A stretch of 64,000 nt of DNA from Actinomycetales bacterium Actino_02. Its GTDB lineage: Bacteria > Actinomycetota > Actinomycetes > Propionibacteriales > Propionibacteriaceae. The DNA is taken from assembly GCA_001603275.1 (NCBI GenBank), contig LUYM01000006.1:386532-450531 (forward strand), read 5' to 3'. The notes below the pieces were generated by a model, which saw only the letters and a list, made by a program, of their open reading frames with translations, was not told where the DNA came from and ran no database searches. Positions within the stretch are counted from its first letter, which is position 1. Every line of letters starts with the position of its first letter. This document shows, one piece after another, positions 16,780 to 25,019 of this stretch. Position numbers and translations under genes: made by a program.

Positions 16780-18171
16780 TCAGGCCAAAGGCAGACGCAC
16801 GGTGAAGCGGCAGTTCCCGGGCCGACTCTCCAGCCCGACCTGTCCTCCCTGCGCGCCGACGACGGCGGCCACGATCGCGAGCCCCAGACCGGTCGAAGAG
16901 CCGCCGGCCTGCCGGACCCGGCTCGCGTCGGCCCTGGTGAAGCGCTCGAAGACCGAATCCTGAATCTCGGTAGGGACGCCGGGGCCGTCGTCGGTCACCG
17001 CGACCACTGCCCAGCCGTCCTCCTTGCGCAGCGACGCCTCCACGTGAGTCCCCGGCGGGGTGTGGGTGCGGGCATTGGCCAGCAGGTTGACGATCACCTG
17101 GTGCATCCGGTGTGGATCGACGTTGGCGATGACCTCTTCGCTGGGCAGGTTGAGCGACCAGTGCCGCTCCCGGTCGGCCGCCCGGGCATCGTCCACGGCG
17201 TTCAGCACCATCTCGGTCAGGTCGGTCGGACGCAGGTCGAGAGTCGGCTCCGAATCCAGCCGGGCCAGCAGAAGCAGGTCTTGGACCAGCGCCGACATCC
17301 GCTCCGACTCGGCTTCGATCCGGGCCAGCGCGTGGCTGGCGTCGGGCGGGAGTGCCTCACTCGAACGCCTGGTCAGCTCGGCATAACCGCGGATCGAGGC
17401 CAGCGGGTTGCGCAGTTCATGGGAGGCGTCGGCGACGAAGCGGCGCACTTTGGTTTCACTGCGGTGCCGCTCGGCCAGTGCGCTCTCCACGTTGTCGAGC
17501 ATCAGGTTCAACGCCAAGCCGACCTGGCCGACCTCGGTCTCCGGATTGGCGTCGGCTGCCGCGACCCGGACCGGCACGACGCCCTCGCCGCGGGCCAGCG
17601 GGAGGGCCGAGACCTGGTTGGCCGTCGCCGCCAGCCGGTTCAGCGGTCGCAGGCTGGTGGCCACCACCTGGCGGGTTCCCAAGTAGGAGACCAGGATCGC
17701 GCCCAAGGTGAGCAGGCCGGACATGATCAGCTGGGTATACAGCGGATTGGTGACATCGCTGTAGGGCAGGGCCACCACAGTCCGGCCACGATCGAAGTCG
17801 CGGACCAGGAGCCGGTAGTAGCCGAGCCCGGGAAGCTCGACATTGATCGGGGCAGCGCCGGCGTCGAGCTGGAGGAGTTGCTCGGCAAGGCTCTGGGTCA
17901 TCCCGTCGGGGCTGGCCATCACCTTGTAGCCGACGCCGGTGAACAAGTCGATGCGAATCAGTCCTGAGCCGGCCGGGTCGGCGGGGCCGCTGGGGTTGTT
18001 GTCGCTGTCGCTGCGGCTGGGGCGGCCGGCGGCGGCCTCCAGCCGTCCGTCCAGCTGCTGCTGGAGGATCTGGAAGTTGGCCAGCGAGATGAAGACGGTC
18101 AGCACGATGGTGACCAGTGCCACCAGTGCGGTTGTCCGCTGAATCAGCCTGCGGCTCAGGCTGCCGTTCAC
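16780..18171 (-). CDS. Two-component sensor histidine kinase
   Basis: 463 residues. TM1 (~13-33), extracytoplasmic sensor (~35-140) without a recognised fold, TM2 (~142-162), HAMP region, DHp domain with phospho-acceptor His251 in DASHELRNP, and an HATPase_c domain with N box (VNLLANARTHTP), G1 (DDGPGVP), F box (FERFTR) and G2 (STGLGLAIV). It is a classical OmpR-partner kinase. GTG 18171 overlaps the regulator's stop (GTGA), so it is coupled to it; the frame continues upstream but those codons lie inside the regulator gene. The downstream cotranscribed glycosyltransferases suggest that it senses an envelope condition (inference). Confidence 0.92.
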   Translation of the reverse strand: MNGSLSRRLIQRTTALVALVTIVLTVFISLANFQILQQQLDGRLEAAAGRPSRSDSDNNPSGPADPAGSGLIRIDLFTGVGYKVMASPDGMTQSLAEQLLQLDAGAAPINVELPGLGYYRLLVRDFDRGRTVVALPYSDVTNPLYTQLIMSGLLTLGAILVSYLGTRQVVATSLRPLNRLAATANQVSALPLARGEGVVPVRVAAADANPETEVGQVGLALNLMLDNVESALAERHRSETKVRRFVADASHELRNPLASIRGYAELTRRSSEALPPDASHALARIEAESERMSALVQDLLLLARLDSEPTLDLRPTDLTEMVLNAVDDARAADRERHWSLNLPSEEVIANVDPHRMHQVIVNLLANARTHTPPGTHVEASLRKEDGWAVVAVTDDGPGVPTEIQDSVFERFTRADASRVRQAGGSSTGLGLAIVAAVVGAQGGQVGLESRPGNCRFTVRLPLA

Positions 18172-18908
18172 TCGACCGCCGGTTTGAGGACGTAGCCGGC
18201 ACCGCGCATCGTGTGAATCATCGGCGGACGCCCGGCGTCGATCTTCTTGCGCAGATACGAGATGTACAGCTCGACCACGTTGGCCTGGCCGCCGAAGTCG
18301 TAGTTCCACACCCGGTCCAGGATCTGCGCCTTGGACAGGACTCGGCGCGGGTTGCGCATCAGGTAGCGCAGCAACTCGAACTCGGTGGCGGTGAGATTGA
18401 TGATCGTGCCGCCGCGGGCCACTTCGTGGCTGTCCTCATCCAGCACCAGATCGCCGACCACCAGCTGCGACTCGTTGCGGGCCGTGGCCGCCCCGGAGCG
18501 GCGCAGCAGCCCGCGCAGCCGAGCGACCAGCTCTTCGAGGCTGAACGGCTTAGTGACGTAGTCGTCGCCGCCGGCGGTGAGGCCGCCGATCCGGTCGTCC
18601 AGAGCATCGCGGGCGGTCAGGAAGATCACCGGGACGTCGGGCTGCTCAGCCCGGATCCGGCGCATCACTTCGAGGCCGTCGAAGTCGGGGAGCATCATGT
18701 CGAGCACGATCGCATCGGGACGGATCTCGCGGGCCGTCTTGACGGCAGCCAGCCCGGACGCGGCCGTGGAGACTTCCCAGCCCTCGTAGCGCAGGGCCAT
18801 ACTGAGCAGCTCAGTGAGGCTGCTCTCATCGTCGACAGTGAGGATCCGGATCGCACTTCCGTCCGGCCGGGTCAGGGCTTCCTGACCGCTACGTGCAGTG
18901 ATCGCCAT
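18168..18908 (-). CDS. OmpR/PhoB-family response regulator
   Basis: 246 residues. Receiver domain with acidic pair VDDE (~25-28), phospho-acceptor Asp70 (IVLDMMLP), Thr98 and Lys120 (TKPFS), then a winged-helix DNA-binding domain (TATEFELLRYLMRNP...RGAGYVLKP). First gene of the minus-strand unit regulator-kinase-GT39-GT2/GtrA. GAAAGG lies before ATG 18908. The ~20-residue N-terminal extension before the receiver is slightly longer than usual. Targets are unknown, but the cotranscribed glycosyltransferases are natural candidates. Confidence 0.93.
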   Translation of the reverse strand: MAITARSGQEALTRPDGSAIRILTVDDESSLTELLSMALRYEGWEVSTAASGLAAVKTAREIRPDAIVLDMMLPDFDGLEVMRRIRAEQPDVPVIFLTARDALDDRIGGLTAGGDDYVTKPFSLEELVARLRGLLRRSGAATARNESQLVVGDLVLDEDSHEVARGGTIINLTATEFELLRYLMRNPRRVLSKAQILDRVWNYDFGGQANVVELYISYLRKKIDAGRPPMIHTMRGAGYVLKPAVE

Positions 18909-18993
18909 ACTGTGAGCCTTTCAGGACGCGGTGAGCGCTGGCTGGCAGTTTCCTGTGGAAAGCCTATGTCCGAAAGGAACCGATCGGTCGCTG

Positions 18994-19031
18994 CCCCGCA
19001 GATAAAGGGGACTGTCCCCTTTTCTGCGGGG
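18994..19031. repeat. 38-bp near-perfect palindrome with GGGGAC/GTCCCC core
   Basis: CCCCGCAGATAAAGGGGAC is mirrored by GTCCCCTTTTCTGCGGGG around a single base, with one extra base in one arm. It lies between the divergent regulator and sortase genes. It shares the GGGGAC foot with the hairpin repeats at 27774-27947, 37546-37647 and 38520-38579, so I class it as a variant of the same REP-like family (inference). Confidence 0.6.
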
Positions 19032-19093
19032 ATGACGTTCCGCTGACGCCAGTGACCCGGCAGGTAGCATCAGAGCGCGCAGGAAGGTGGGAG

Positions 19094-19765
19094 ATGCGGG
19101 TCGTTCGCGGTGCAGTCGGGCTGCTCGGAGAGCTGCTGGTCACGCTCGGTGTGGTGCTGCTGCTGTTCGTCGGCTGGCAACTGTGGTGGACCGACGTGGT
19201 CTCCGACGCCGACGCCGCTCAGGTGGTGGCCACCATCGAGCAGCAGTTGGACACGCCGGGCTCCGACTTCGTCCAGCCCGGCAAGGCCAAACTCGGCGAT
19301 GCTTATGCGATCGTCCGGATTCCCCGTTTCGGGGCCGACTATGCGCGTCCGCTGTACCAGGGGACCACCCGAGAGGTGTTGCAGCGCGGCATCGGTCACT
19401 ATGTCGACACGGCGATGCCGGGCGAGATCGGCAACTTCGCGATGGCCGGCCATCGCACCACCTACGGCAAGCCGTTCAATCGCGTCGCCGAACTCCGCGA
19501 CGGCGACGTGGTTCTGGTCGAGACCAAGGACAGCTACTTCGTCTATCGGGTGACCGGGCATCAGATCGTCCCGCCCACTCAGACGTCGGTTCTGCTCCCG
19601 GTGCCCGATCAGCCGGGGGTCGAGCCAACGGCGGCCACGCTGACGATGACCAGCTGTCATCCGGAGTACTCCGCGCGAGAGCGATTCGTGGTGCACGCCA
19701 CCCTGGATGCCACCTATCCGCGGTCCGGCGGCGTGCCGGCGCAGGTGTTGGAGGTGCAGTCCTGA
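19094..19765 (+). CDS. Class E sortase
   Basis: 223 residues. N-terminal anchor (~8-30), then a sortase beta-barrel with His120 (MAGHRTTYG), Cys188 (TMTSCHPEYS) and an Arg in SARERF (R195/R197) as the catalytic triad. Class E enzymes of Actinobacteria join proteins with LAXTG-type signals to peptidoglycan or act in pilus housekeeping. AGGAAGG at 19081-19087 fixes the start at ATG 19094. The stop shares its last base with the next ATG. No protein in this window carries an obvious LPXTG/LAXTG sorting signal, so substrates lie elsewhere. Confidence 0.92.
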   Translation: MRVVRGAVGLLGELLVTLGVVLLLFVGWQLWWTDVVSDADAAQVVATIEQQLDTPGSDFVQPGKAKLGDAYAIVRIPRFGADYARPLYQGTTREVLQRGIGHYVDTAMPGEIGNFAMAGHRTTYGKPFNRVAELRDGDVVLVETKDSYFVYRVTGHQIVPPTQTSVLLPVPDQPGVEPTAATLTMTSCHPEYSARERFVVHATLDATYPRSGGVPAQVLEVQS

Positions 19766-19929
19766 TGTATGCGCTGTTGTGGCGGATCCTGCCCGGGCCG
19801 AGCGTGGTGAAGGTGCTCGAGCTGATCGTTCTGGCGGCGATCGTGGTGGCCGTGCTGTTCACCTGGGTGTTTCCTGCGGTCGCACCGCTGATGCCGTTCA
19901 ACGCCAACACCGTCGGCCAGGACGGCTGA
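19765..19929 (+). CDS. Small single-pass membrane protein next to sortase E
   Basis: 54 residues: MYALLWRILPGP, one TM helix (~17-40), then VAPLMPFN and a short polar tail. Similar short proteins with the LWR(I/V)LPGP...PFN pattern commonly follow class E sortase genes in Actinobacteria (family recollection, not searched). The ATG overlaps the sortase stop by one base, implying translational coupling and a possible role as a sortase partner. Confidence 0.7.
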   Translation: MYALLWRILPGPSVVKVLELIVLAAIVVAVLFTWVFPAVAPLMPFNANTVGQDG

Positions 19930-19938
19930 GGAGTCGGC

Positions 19939-20832
19939 ATGGCTCGGCTCGTGGTGGCGATCACCACCTTCCGTCGTCCGGAGTTGCTGGGCGCTCTGGT
20001 GCCGGCGGTTCTTGCTCAGCTGGACGAGGTGGGCGGCGAGCTGATCGTGGTCGACAACGACCCCGACGCCACCGGTCGTGACGCCGCTCTGAGCACCGGC
20101 GATCCGCGTGTTCACTACGTGGTCGAGTCCCGCCCAGGCATTGTGGCGGCGCGAAATCGGGCTCTGGCCGAGGCCTCCGAGTTCGACCTGCTGGCCTTCA
20201 TCGACGACGACGAGGTGCCCCGGGACGGCTGGCTGGCCCAGCTGGTCGCCACGGCGGCCAGCACCGGAGCCGCCGGCGTGAGCGGCCAGGTCTGCTCGCT
20301 GCCGCAGGGGCCGGTGCCGGAGTGGGTGGCAGCCAGTGGAGTGCTGGCGCCACGACATCCCGAGCTGCGCACCGGGGACGTGATGGCTCGGGCCGCCAGC
20401 GGCAGCCTGTTGCTGGACCTGCGCCAGGTGCGTCCCCTCGGCCTCACCTTTGACGAGCGTTTCGGACGCACCGGTGGCGAGGACTCCTACTTCACCGGAC
20501 GGCTCACCCAGCTCGGCGGACGGATCGTGTGGTGCGCCGAAGCTATCGCCGACGAGCTGGTCCCGGCCTCGCGACTCACCAGGGAGTACCAGCTGCGGCT
20601 TGCCGCCGTCCGGGCCAACTCCACGGTCCGGGTGCGGGTGGCGCTGGCCGCAGGCCCGCTGCAGCGAGCCCGGCTGCGCGGCTACTGGGCGCTGATCGGG
20701 CTGCGTGAATGGCTGGCCGGGTTCGGTCCGGCCGGTGACCTGGCCACCCGGGCCCGTCGGGAATTGCGGGCTGCGGCCGGACGGGGCGTGTTGCGTGGCG
20801 TGTCCGGACGCTCCTGGAGTCACTACGGCTGA
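19939..20832 (+). CDS. Glycosyltransferase family 2
   Basis: 297 residues, GT-A fold: VVAITTFRRPELL (nucleotide-sugar site), VVDNDPDATG, ESRPGIVAARNRAL, metal-binding AFIDDDEVP and, further on, a GGEDSYF motif (ED near residue 180) typical of GT2 catalytic bases. No membrane helix. The acceptor is unknown. It starts 9 bases after the small membrane protein and is probably cotranscribed with the sortase pair. The stop lies 3 bases from the convergent acylphosphatase. Confidence 0.85.
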   Translation: MARLVVAITTFRRPELLGALVPAVLAQLDEVGGELIVVDNDPDATGRDAALSTGDPRVHYVVESRPGIVAARNRALAEASEFDLLAFIDDDEVPRDGWLAQLVATAASTGAAGVSGQVCSLPQGPVPEWVAASGVLAPRHPELRTGDVMARAASGSLLLDLRQVRPLGLTFDERFGRTGGEDSYFTGRLTQLGGRIVWCAEAIADELVPASRLTREYQLRLAAVRANSTVRVRVALAAGPLQRARLRGYWALIGLREWLAGFGPAGDLATRARRELRAAAGRGVLRGVSGRSWSHYG

Positions 20833-20835
20833 GGC

Positions 20836-21117
20836 TCAGTTCGCGCTGAATCCGATGCGGCCGGGGATCGGCTCGGGCCAGCTCAACTCGTAGTCGTCGA
20901 CCCAGCCGGGACGTCCGGTGGTCGGTGGCTGCTCGATGGTGAATCGCAGCATCCGCCGGACCGCGTCCGGTTCACCCTGGGCGATGATCTCGACGCTGCC
21001 GTCCGGCAGATTGCGCACTTTTCCGGCCAGGCCGAGGGCGCGGGCAGTGTTCTGCGCCCACCAGCGGAAGCCGACGCCCTGAACCCGCCCGGTGACGACG
21101 ATCCGGACCGCGAGCAT
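20836..21117 (-). CDS. acyP: Acylphosphatase
   Basis: 93 residues, the usual size. [11 protein letters not shown] supplies the phosphate-binding loop and catalytic Arg18, and KVRNLPDG supplies Asn36. It hydrolyses acyl phosphates such as acetyl- or carbamoyl-phosphate. ATG 21117 gives [17 protein letters not shown], the expected family start; an upstream in-frame extension lies opposite the divergent phosphoribosyltransferase and is not real. The intergenic region to that gene is 70 bases. Confidence 0.93.
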   Translation of the reverse strand: MLAVRIVVTGRVQGVGFRWWAQNTARALGLAGKVRNLPDGSVEIIAQGEPDAVRRMLRFTIEQPPTTGRPGWVDDYELSWPEPIPGRIGFSAN

Positions 21118-21187
21118 GGGGCCATCTTGGCCGTCCGGGGTGACGGCGTCCACCGCGAGCCGGTGGCGAATAGTGCAGTATGTGCGC

Positions 21188-21679
21188 ATGAGTGAATCGG
21201 TCCGGGAAGTTCTGAGCTGGGAGGCCTTCGGTGTGGCCGCCCGCGAGTTGGCCAAGCAGGTCGTCGATTCGGGCTTCCAGCCCGATCTGATCCTCTCGAT
21301 CACCCGCGGCGGGATGCTCCCGGCCGGCGCCATGAGCTACGCGATGGGCATCAAGAACCTGCACATCATCAACGTCGAGTTCTACACCGGCGTCGACTCC
21401 CGGCTGCCGCTGCCTGTGCTGCTGCCGCCGGTTCCGGCCGCCGTCGACCTGTCCGGCCAGAAGGTGCTGATCATCGATGACGTGGCCGACACCGGCGAGA
21501 CCCTGAAGATGGTCCGCGACTTCTGTGCAGCCCACGTCGCCGAGACCCGCACCGCCGTGCTCTACGAGAAGTCGCAGTCGGTGGTGAAGTGCGACTACGT
21601 CTGGAAGCGCACCGACGAGTGGATCTCGTTCCCGTGGTCGAGCGAACCGCCGCTGGTGGGCAAATCCACCGACAACTGA
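21188..21679 (+). CDS. Phosphoribosyltransferase (PRTase type I fold)
   Basis: 163 residues. PRPP loop [14 protein letters not shown], with an upstream RGGM(L/I)PAG-type flexible-loop/pyrophosphate motif ([11 protein letters not shown]). This combination and the length match actinobacterial hypoxanthine/xanthine-guanine-type PRTases (Gpt-like). Substrate identity cannot be read from the sequence. ATG 21188 lies 11 bases after TAGTGC, with no clear ribosome-binding site. Divergent from acyP. Confidence 0.8.
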   Translation: MSESVREVLSWEAFGVAARELAKQVVDSGFQPDLILSITRGGMLPAGAMSYAMGIKNLHIINVEFYTGVDSRLPLPVLLPPVPAAVDLSGQKVLIIDDVADTGETLKMVRDFCAAHVAETRTAVLYEKSQSVVKCDYVWKRTDEWISFPWSSEPPLVGKSTDN

Positions 21680-21787
21680 GCTGCAGGCAGCGGTTTCCGC
21701 ATCGCTGGCTACGTAGGACTGGGCAAATCGTAACCTGATCGACAAACGGCGGCGGTAGTTTGAAGACCTCTTGGCGAAGGGGTTTTC

Positions 21788-23182
21788 ATGGACCAGACGG
21801 TTTTCGAACGAAACCGTCCTGCGGCGGCTGTCGTCACCGAAGCTCTGCGCGGATCCCGCGCCGCGGTGTTCTGGCTGGACGGCCTGCCGCGACCTGAACA
21901 CGCGGTGCTGATCGGCCAGCAGCGCGCCGATCTGGTCGTGGTCGGTGGCGGCTACACCGGGCTGTGGACCGCGGTCCGGGCCAAGGAGCGCGATCCGCAG
22001 CGGCGAGTGATCGTCCTCGAAGCCCACGAGTTCGGCTGGGCGGCATCGGGCCGCAACGGGGGATTCTGCTCGGCCAGCATCACCCATGGAGAAGAGAACG
22101 GACGGCGCCGCTGGCCCGACGAGTTCGACACGCTCGTCCGCCTGGGGGAGGAGAACCTCACTCAGATCGAGGAGACCATCTCCCGCTACGCGATGGCGGC
22201 CGAGTTCGAGCGCACCGGCGAGCTGTCGGTGGCCATCGAACCGCACCAGGTCGAGTGGCTGGAGCCGGACGTCGACGGCTTCCTGGACGCCGACGCGATC
22301 CGGGCCGAGGTGAACTCGCCGACCTATCTGGCCGGCCGCTGGGATCGCACCGGGACGGCATTGGTGAACCCGGCTCGGCTCGCCCTCGAGCTGGCCCGGG
22401 TGGCCGCCGAGTTGGGAGTGGAGCTCTACGAGCACTCCGCGGTGACCGGCATCGATCGCGGACCGCAGCTGCGGGTGCGCACCGAACGCGGCTGGGTGCG
22501 GGCCGGTCAGGTGGCGCTGGCCACCAATGTGTTCCCCTCCTTGCTCAAGCGCAACCGGCTGATGACGGTCCCGGTGTACGACTATGCGCTGGTCACCGAA
22601 CCGCTGACCGATGCCCAGTGGGCCGAGATCGGCTGGCGGAACCGGCAGGGTCTGGCCGATCTGGCCAACCAGTTCCACTACTACCGGGTCACCGGCGATG
22701 GCCGGATCCTGTTCGGTGGCTACGACGCGATCCGGCAGCGCAGCGTCGACGCCGTCCATGAGGATCGTCCAGCTACCTTCCGCCGGCTGGCCGAACACTT
22801 CTTCACCACCTTCCCGCAGCTGGGAGGGCTGCAGTTCAGCCATCGCTGGGCCGGTGCCATCGACACGTCCACCCAGTTCTGCGCGTTCTACGGCCTGGCC
22901 GGCGCCGGACGGATCGGCTACGCGGCCGGTTTCACCGGACTCGGCGTGGGCGCGGCGCGGTTCGCCGCGGACGTGGTCTTGGATCTGCTGGGCGGGGAGA
23001 AGACCGAGCGGACCGAACTGGAGATGGTGCGGCGGCGTCCGCTGCCCTTCCCGCCGGACCCGTTCGCCGCGGCTGGGGTGGCCGCCACCAAGTGGTCCTT
23101 GGATCGCGCCGATCACCACCAGGGCAGGCGCAATCTGCTGCTCAAGACCCTGGATGCCGTCGGGCTCGGGTTCGACTCGTGA
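21788..23182 (+). CDS. FAD-dependent amine oxidase-like protein (DAO/PuuB-type)
   Basis: 464 residues. N-terminal dinucleotide-binding motif VVVGGGYTGLWTA (~50-62), AASGRNGGF, and a C-terminal GAGRIGYAAGFTGLGV, the layout of the D-amino-acid oxidase superfamily and of gamma-glutamylputrescine oxidase (PuuB). The likely reaction is oxidation of a primary or secondary amine to an aldehyde with H2O2 release. GAAGGGG lies before ATG 21788. First gene of a five-gene unit; its stop overlaps the cupin GTG by 4 bases. Context (two aldehyde dehydrogenases and an aminotransferase) favours polyamine or omega-amino acid breakdown. Confidence 0.82.
   Translation: MDQTVFERNRPAAAVVTEALRGSRAAVFWLDGLPRPEHAVLIGQQRADLVVVGGGYTGLWTAVRAKERDPQRRVIVLEAHEFGWAASGRNGGFCSASITHGEENGRRRWPDEFDTLVRLGEENLTQIEETISRYAMAAEFERTGELSVAIEPHQVEWLEPDVDGFLDADAIRAEVNSPTYLAGRWDRTGTALVNPARLALELARVAAELGVELYEHSAVTGIDRGPQLRVRTERGWVRAGQVALATNVFPSLLKRNRLMTVPVYDYALVTEPLTDAQWAEIGWRNRQGLADLANQFHYYRVTGDGRILFGGYDAIRQRSVDAVHEDRPATFRRLAEHFFTTFPQLGGLQFSHRWAGAIDTSTQFCAFYGLAGAGRIGYAAGFTGLGVGAARFAADVVLDLLGGEKTERTELEMVRRRPLPFPPDPFAAAGVAATKWSLDRADHHQGRRNLLLKTLDAVGLGFDS
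21796..21818. promoter_or_regulatory. Inverted repeat at codons 3-10 of the amine-oxidase gene
   Basis: GACGGTTT-TCGAACG-AAACCGTC: two exact 8-base arms with a 7-base spacer, beginning 9 bases into the coding sequence. It could be an intragenic operator controlling the whole catabolic operon, or an mRNA hairpin masking translation start. No regulator gene is adjacent. Confidence 0.4.
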
Positions 23183-23529
23183 ACCCCGCACTGTTGGCCG
23201 ACGCGCTGAGCGTCCCCGTCCTGCACGAGCCGTTCGCCGCCGAGCAGGTGGTGACCGGAGCCCCCACCTCAGGCTGGCTGCGGCTGTCCGGCATCGACGG
23301 CATCGAGGTGGGCATCTGGGAGATGACTCCCGGCACGATCAGCGACGTCGAGGCCGACGAAGTGCTGTGTGTGCTGGCCGGACGGGCGCTGGTCGAGTTC
23401 CTCGATCCGCCGGCCGCTCCGATTGAGCTTCGCCCCGGCAGCCTGGTTCGACTCCAGGATGGTTGGCGAACCCGCTGGACGGTCACCGAAACCGTCCGCA
23501 AGATTGCAGTAACCCGAGAGGAAGCCTGA
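23179..23529 (+). CDS. Cupin-domain protein
   Basis: 116 residues forming a single small beta-barrel: GIEVGIWEMTPG, DEVLCVLAGRALVEF, GSLVRLQDGWRTRWTV. This is the DUF861-like (ureidoglycine aminohydrolase-type) cupin pattern, but several canonical metal-binding His residues appear to be missing, so it may be non-catalytic or a sensor. GTG 23179 overlaps the upstream stop and its own stop overlaps the mmsA ATG, tying it to the operon. Similar cupins often accompany PuuB-like oxidases (family knowledge); the exact role is unknown. Confidence 0.75.
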   Translation: MNPALLADALSVPVLHEPFAAEQVVTGAPTSGWLRLSGIDGIEVGIWEMTPGTISDVEADEVLCVLAGRALVEFLDPPAAPIELRPGSLVRLQDGWRTRWTVTETVRKIAVTREEA

Positions 23530-25010
23530 TGGAAATCCCACATCTGATCGCAGGACGAGAGGTCACCGGAGACCTGCGCGGCGGTCCGATCTTCAATCCG
23601 GCCACTGGCGAGCAGATCGCCTCGGTGGGCTTCGCCGATGCTGCCCGGGTGCAGGAGGCGATCGCGGCGGCTTCGGCGGCGCTGCCCGGCTGGCGGGCCA
23701 CCGGACTGATCAAGCGGGCCGACGTGTTCTTCCGGCTGCGTCAGTTGCTGGTGGAGCGCTCGCCGGAGCTGGCTGCCATCATCACCACCGAGCACGGCAA
23801 GGTGTTCTCCGACGCCCTGGGCGAGATCAGCCGTGGCATCGAGAATGTCGAGTTCGCTGCCGGCCTGGTGCATCTGCTGAAGGGTGACTACTCCGAGCAG
23901 GTCGCCCGCGGCGTGGACGTCCACTCGATCAAGCAGCCGGTCGGCGTGGTGGCCTGCATCACCCCGTTCAACTTCCCGATCATGGTCCCGCTGTGGATGA
24001 CCGCCTCGGCGATCGCCTGCGGCAACACCGTGGTGCTCAAGCCCAGCGAGAAGGACCCGTCGGCTTCGGTGTTCCTGGCCCGGCTGTTCGCCGAGGCCGG
24101 TCTGCCCGACGGTGTGCTGAATGTCGTCCATGGCGACGCTGAGGCGGTGAACGCCTTGCTGGACGCTCCCGAGGTGAAGGCGGTCAGCTTCGTCGGCTCG
24201 ACCCCGATCGCCAAGGCCATCTACGCCCGCGGCACTGCCAACGGCAAGCGGGTGCAGGCCCTGGGCGGCGCCAAGAACCACATGATCGTGATGCCCGATG
24301 CCGACCTGGACGCGGCCGCCGACGCCGCCGTCTCGGCCGCCTACGGTGCCGCCGGTGAGCGGTGCATGGCGATCTCGGTTCTCGTCCCGGTCGGCGAGGC
24401 CGTGGCGGACGCGCTGCTGCCCAAGATCGCCGAGCGGATGGCCAAGCTGAGGATCGGTGACGGCACCGACCCGGCCACCGAGATGGGGCCGCTGATCACC
24501 GCTGCCCACCGCGACAAGGTGGCCGGCTATGTCACCGGCGCCGCCGCGGAGGGTGCCGAGGTGGTCGTGGACGGCACCGCGACCAGCTTTGATGCCGGCT
24601 ACTTCATCGGAACCAGCCTCGTCGACAAGGTCACGCCCGGAATGCGGATCTACGACGACGAGATCTTCGGGCCGGTGCTGGCGGTAGTCCGAGTGAACAG
24701 CTACGACGAGGCGGTGGCCCTCGTCAACGCCAACCCGTACGCCAACGGCACCGCGATCTTCACCCGCGACGGCGGCACCGCGAAGGCCTTCGAGTTCGAC
24801 ATCGAGGTGGGCATGGTCGGCATCAATGTGCCGATCCCAGTGCCGGTCGGCGCTTTCTCGTTCGGCGGCTGGCGCAACTCGCTGTTTGGCGACTCGCACA
24901 TCTATGGCCCCGAGTCGATCCACTTCTACACGCGCAGCAAGGTGATCACCTCCCGCTGGCCCGACCCGAGCGAGTCCCAGGTGAACCTGGGCTTCCCCTC
25001 CAACCACTGA
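23529..25010 (+). CDS. mmsA: Methylmalonate/malonate-semialdehyde dehydrogenase (CoA-acylating)
   Basis: 493 residues, aldehyde dehydrogenase fold. TPFNFPIMVPLWM (NAD site), GGAKNHMIVMPDAD, and the catalytic Cys in GERCMAIS are diagnostic of MmsA rather than generic ALDH. It converts malonate or methylmalonate semialdehyde to acetyl- or propionyl-CoA plus CO2. ATG 23529 shares a base with the cupin stop. In this operon it would act on the semialdehyde made by the following aminotransferase from beta-alanine or a similar omega-amino acid (inference). Confidence 0.9.
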   Translation: MEIPHLIAGREVTGDLRGGPIFNPATGEQIASVGFADAARVQEAIAAASAALPGWRATGLIKRADVFFRLRQLLVERSPELAAIITTEHGKVFSDALGEISRGIENVEFAAGLVHLLKGDYSEQVARGVDVHSIKQPVGVVACITPFNFPIMVPLWMTASAIACGNTVVLKPSEKDPSASVFLARLFAEAGLPDGVLNVVHGDAEAVNALLDAPEVKAVSFVGSTPIAKAIYARGTANGKRVQALGGAKNHMIVMPDADLDAAADAAVSAAYGAAGERCMAISVLVPVGEAVADALLPKIAERMAKLRIGDGTDPATEMGPLITAAHRDKVAGYVTGAAAEGAEVVVDGTATSFDAGYFIGTSLVDKVTPGMRIYDDEIFGPVLAVVRVNSYDEAVALVNANPYANGTAIFTRDGGTAKAFEFDIEVGMVGINVPIPVPVGAFSFGGWRNSLFGDSHIYGPESIHFYTRSKVITSRWPDPSESQVNLGFPSNH

Positions 25011-25019
25011 GGATTTGTC

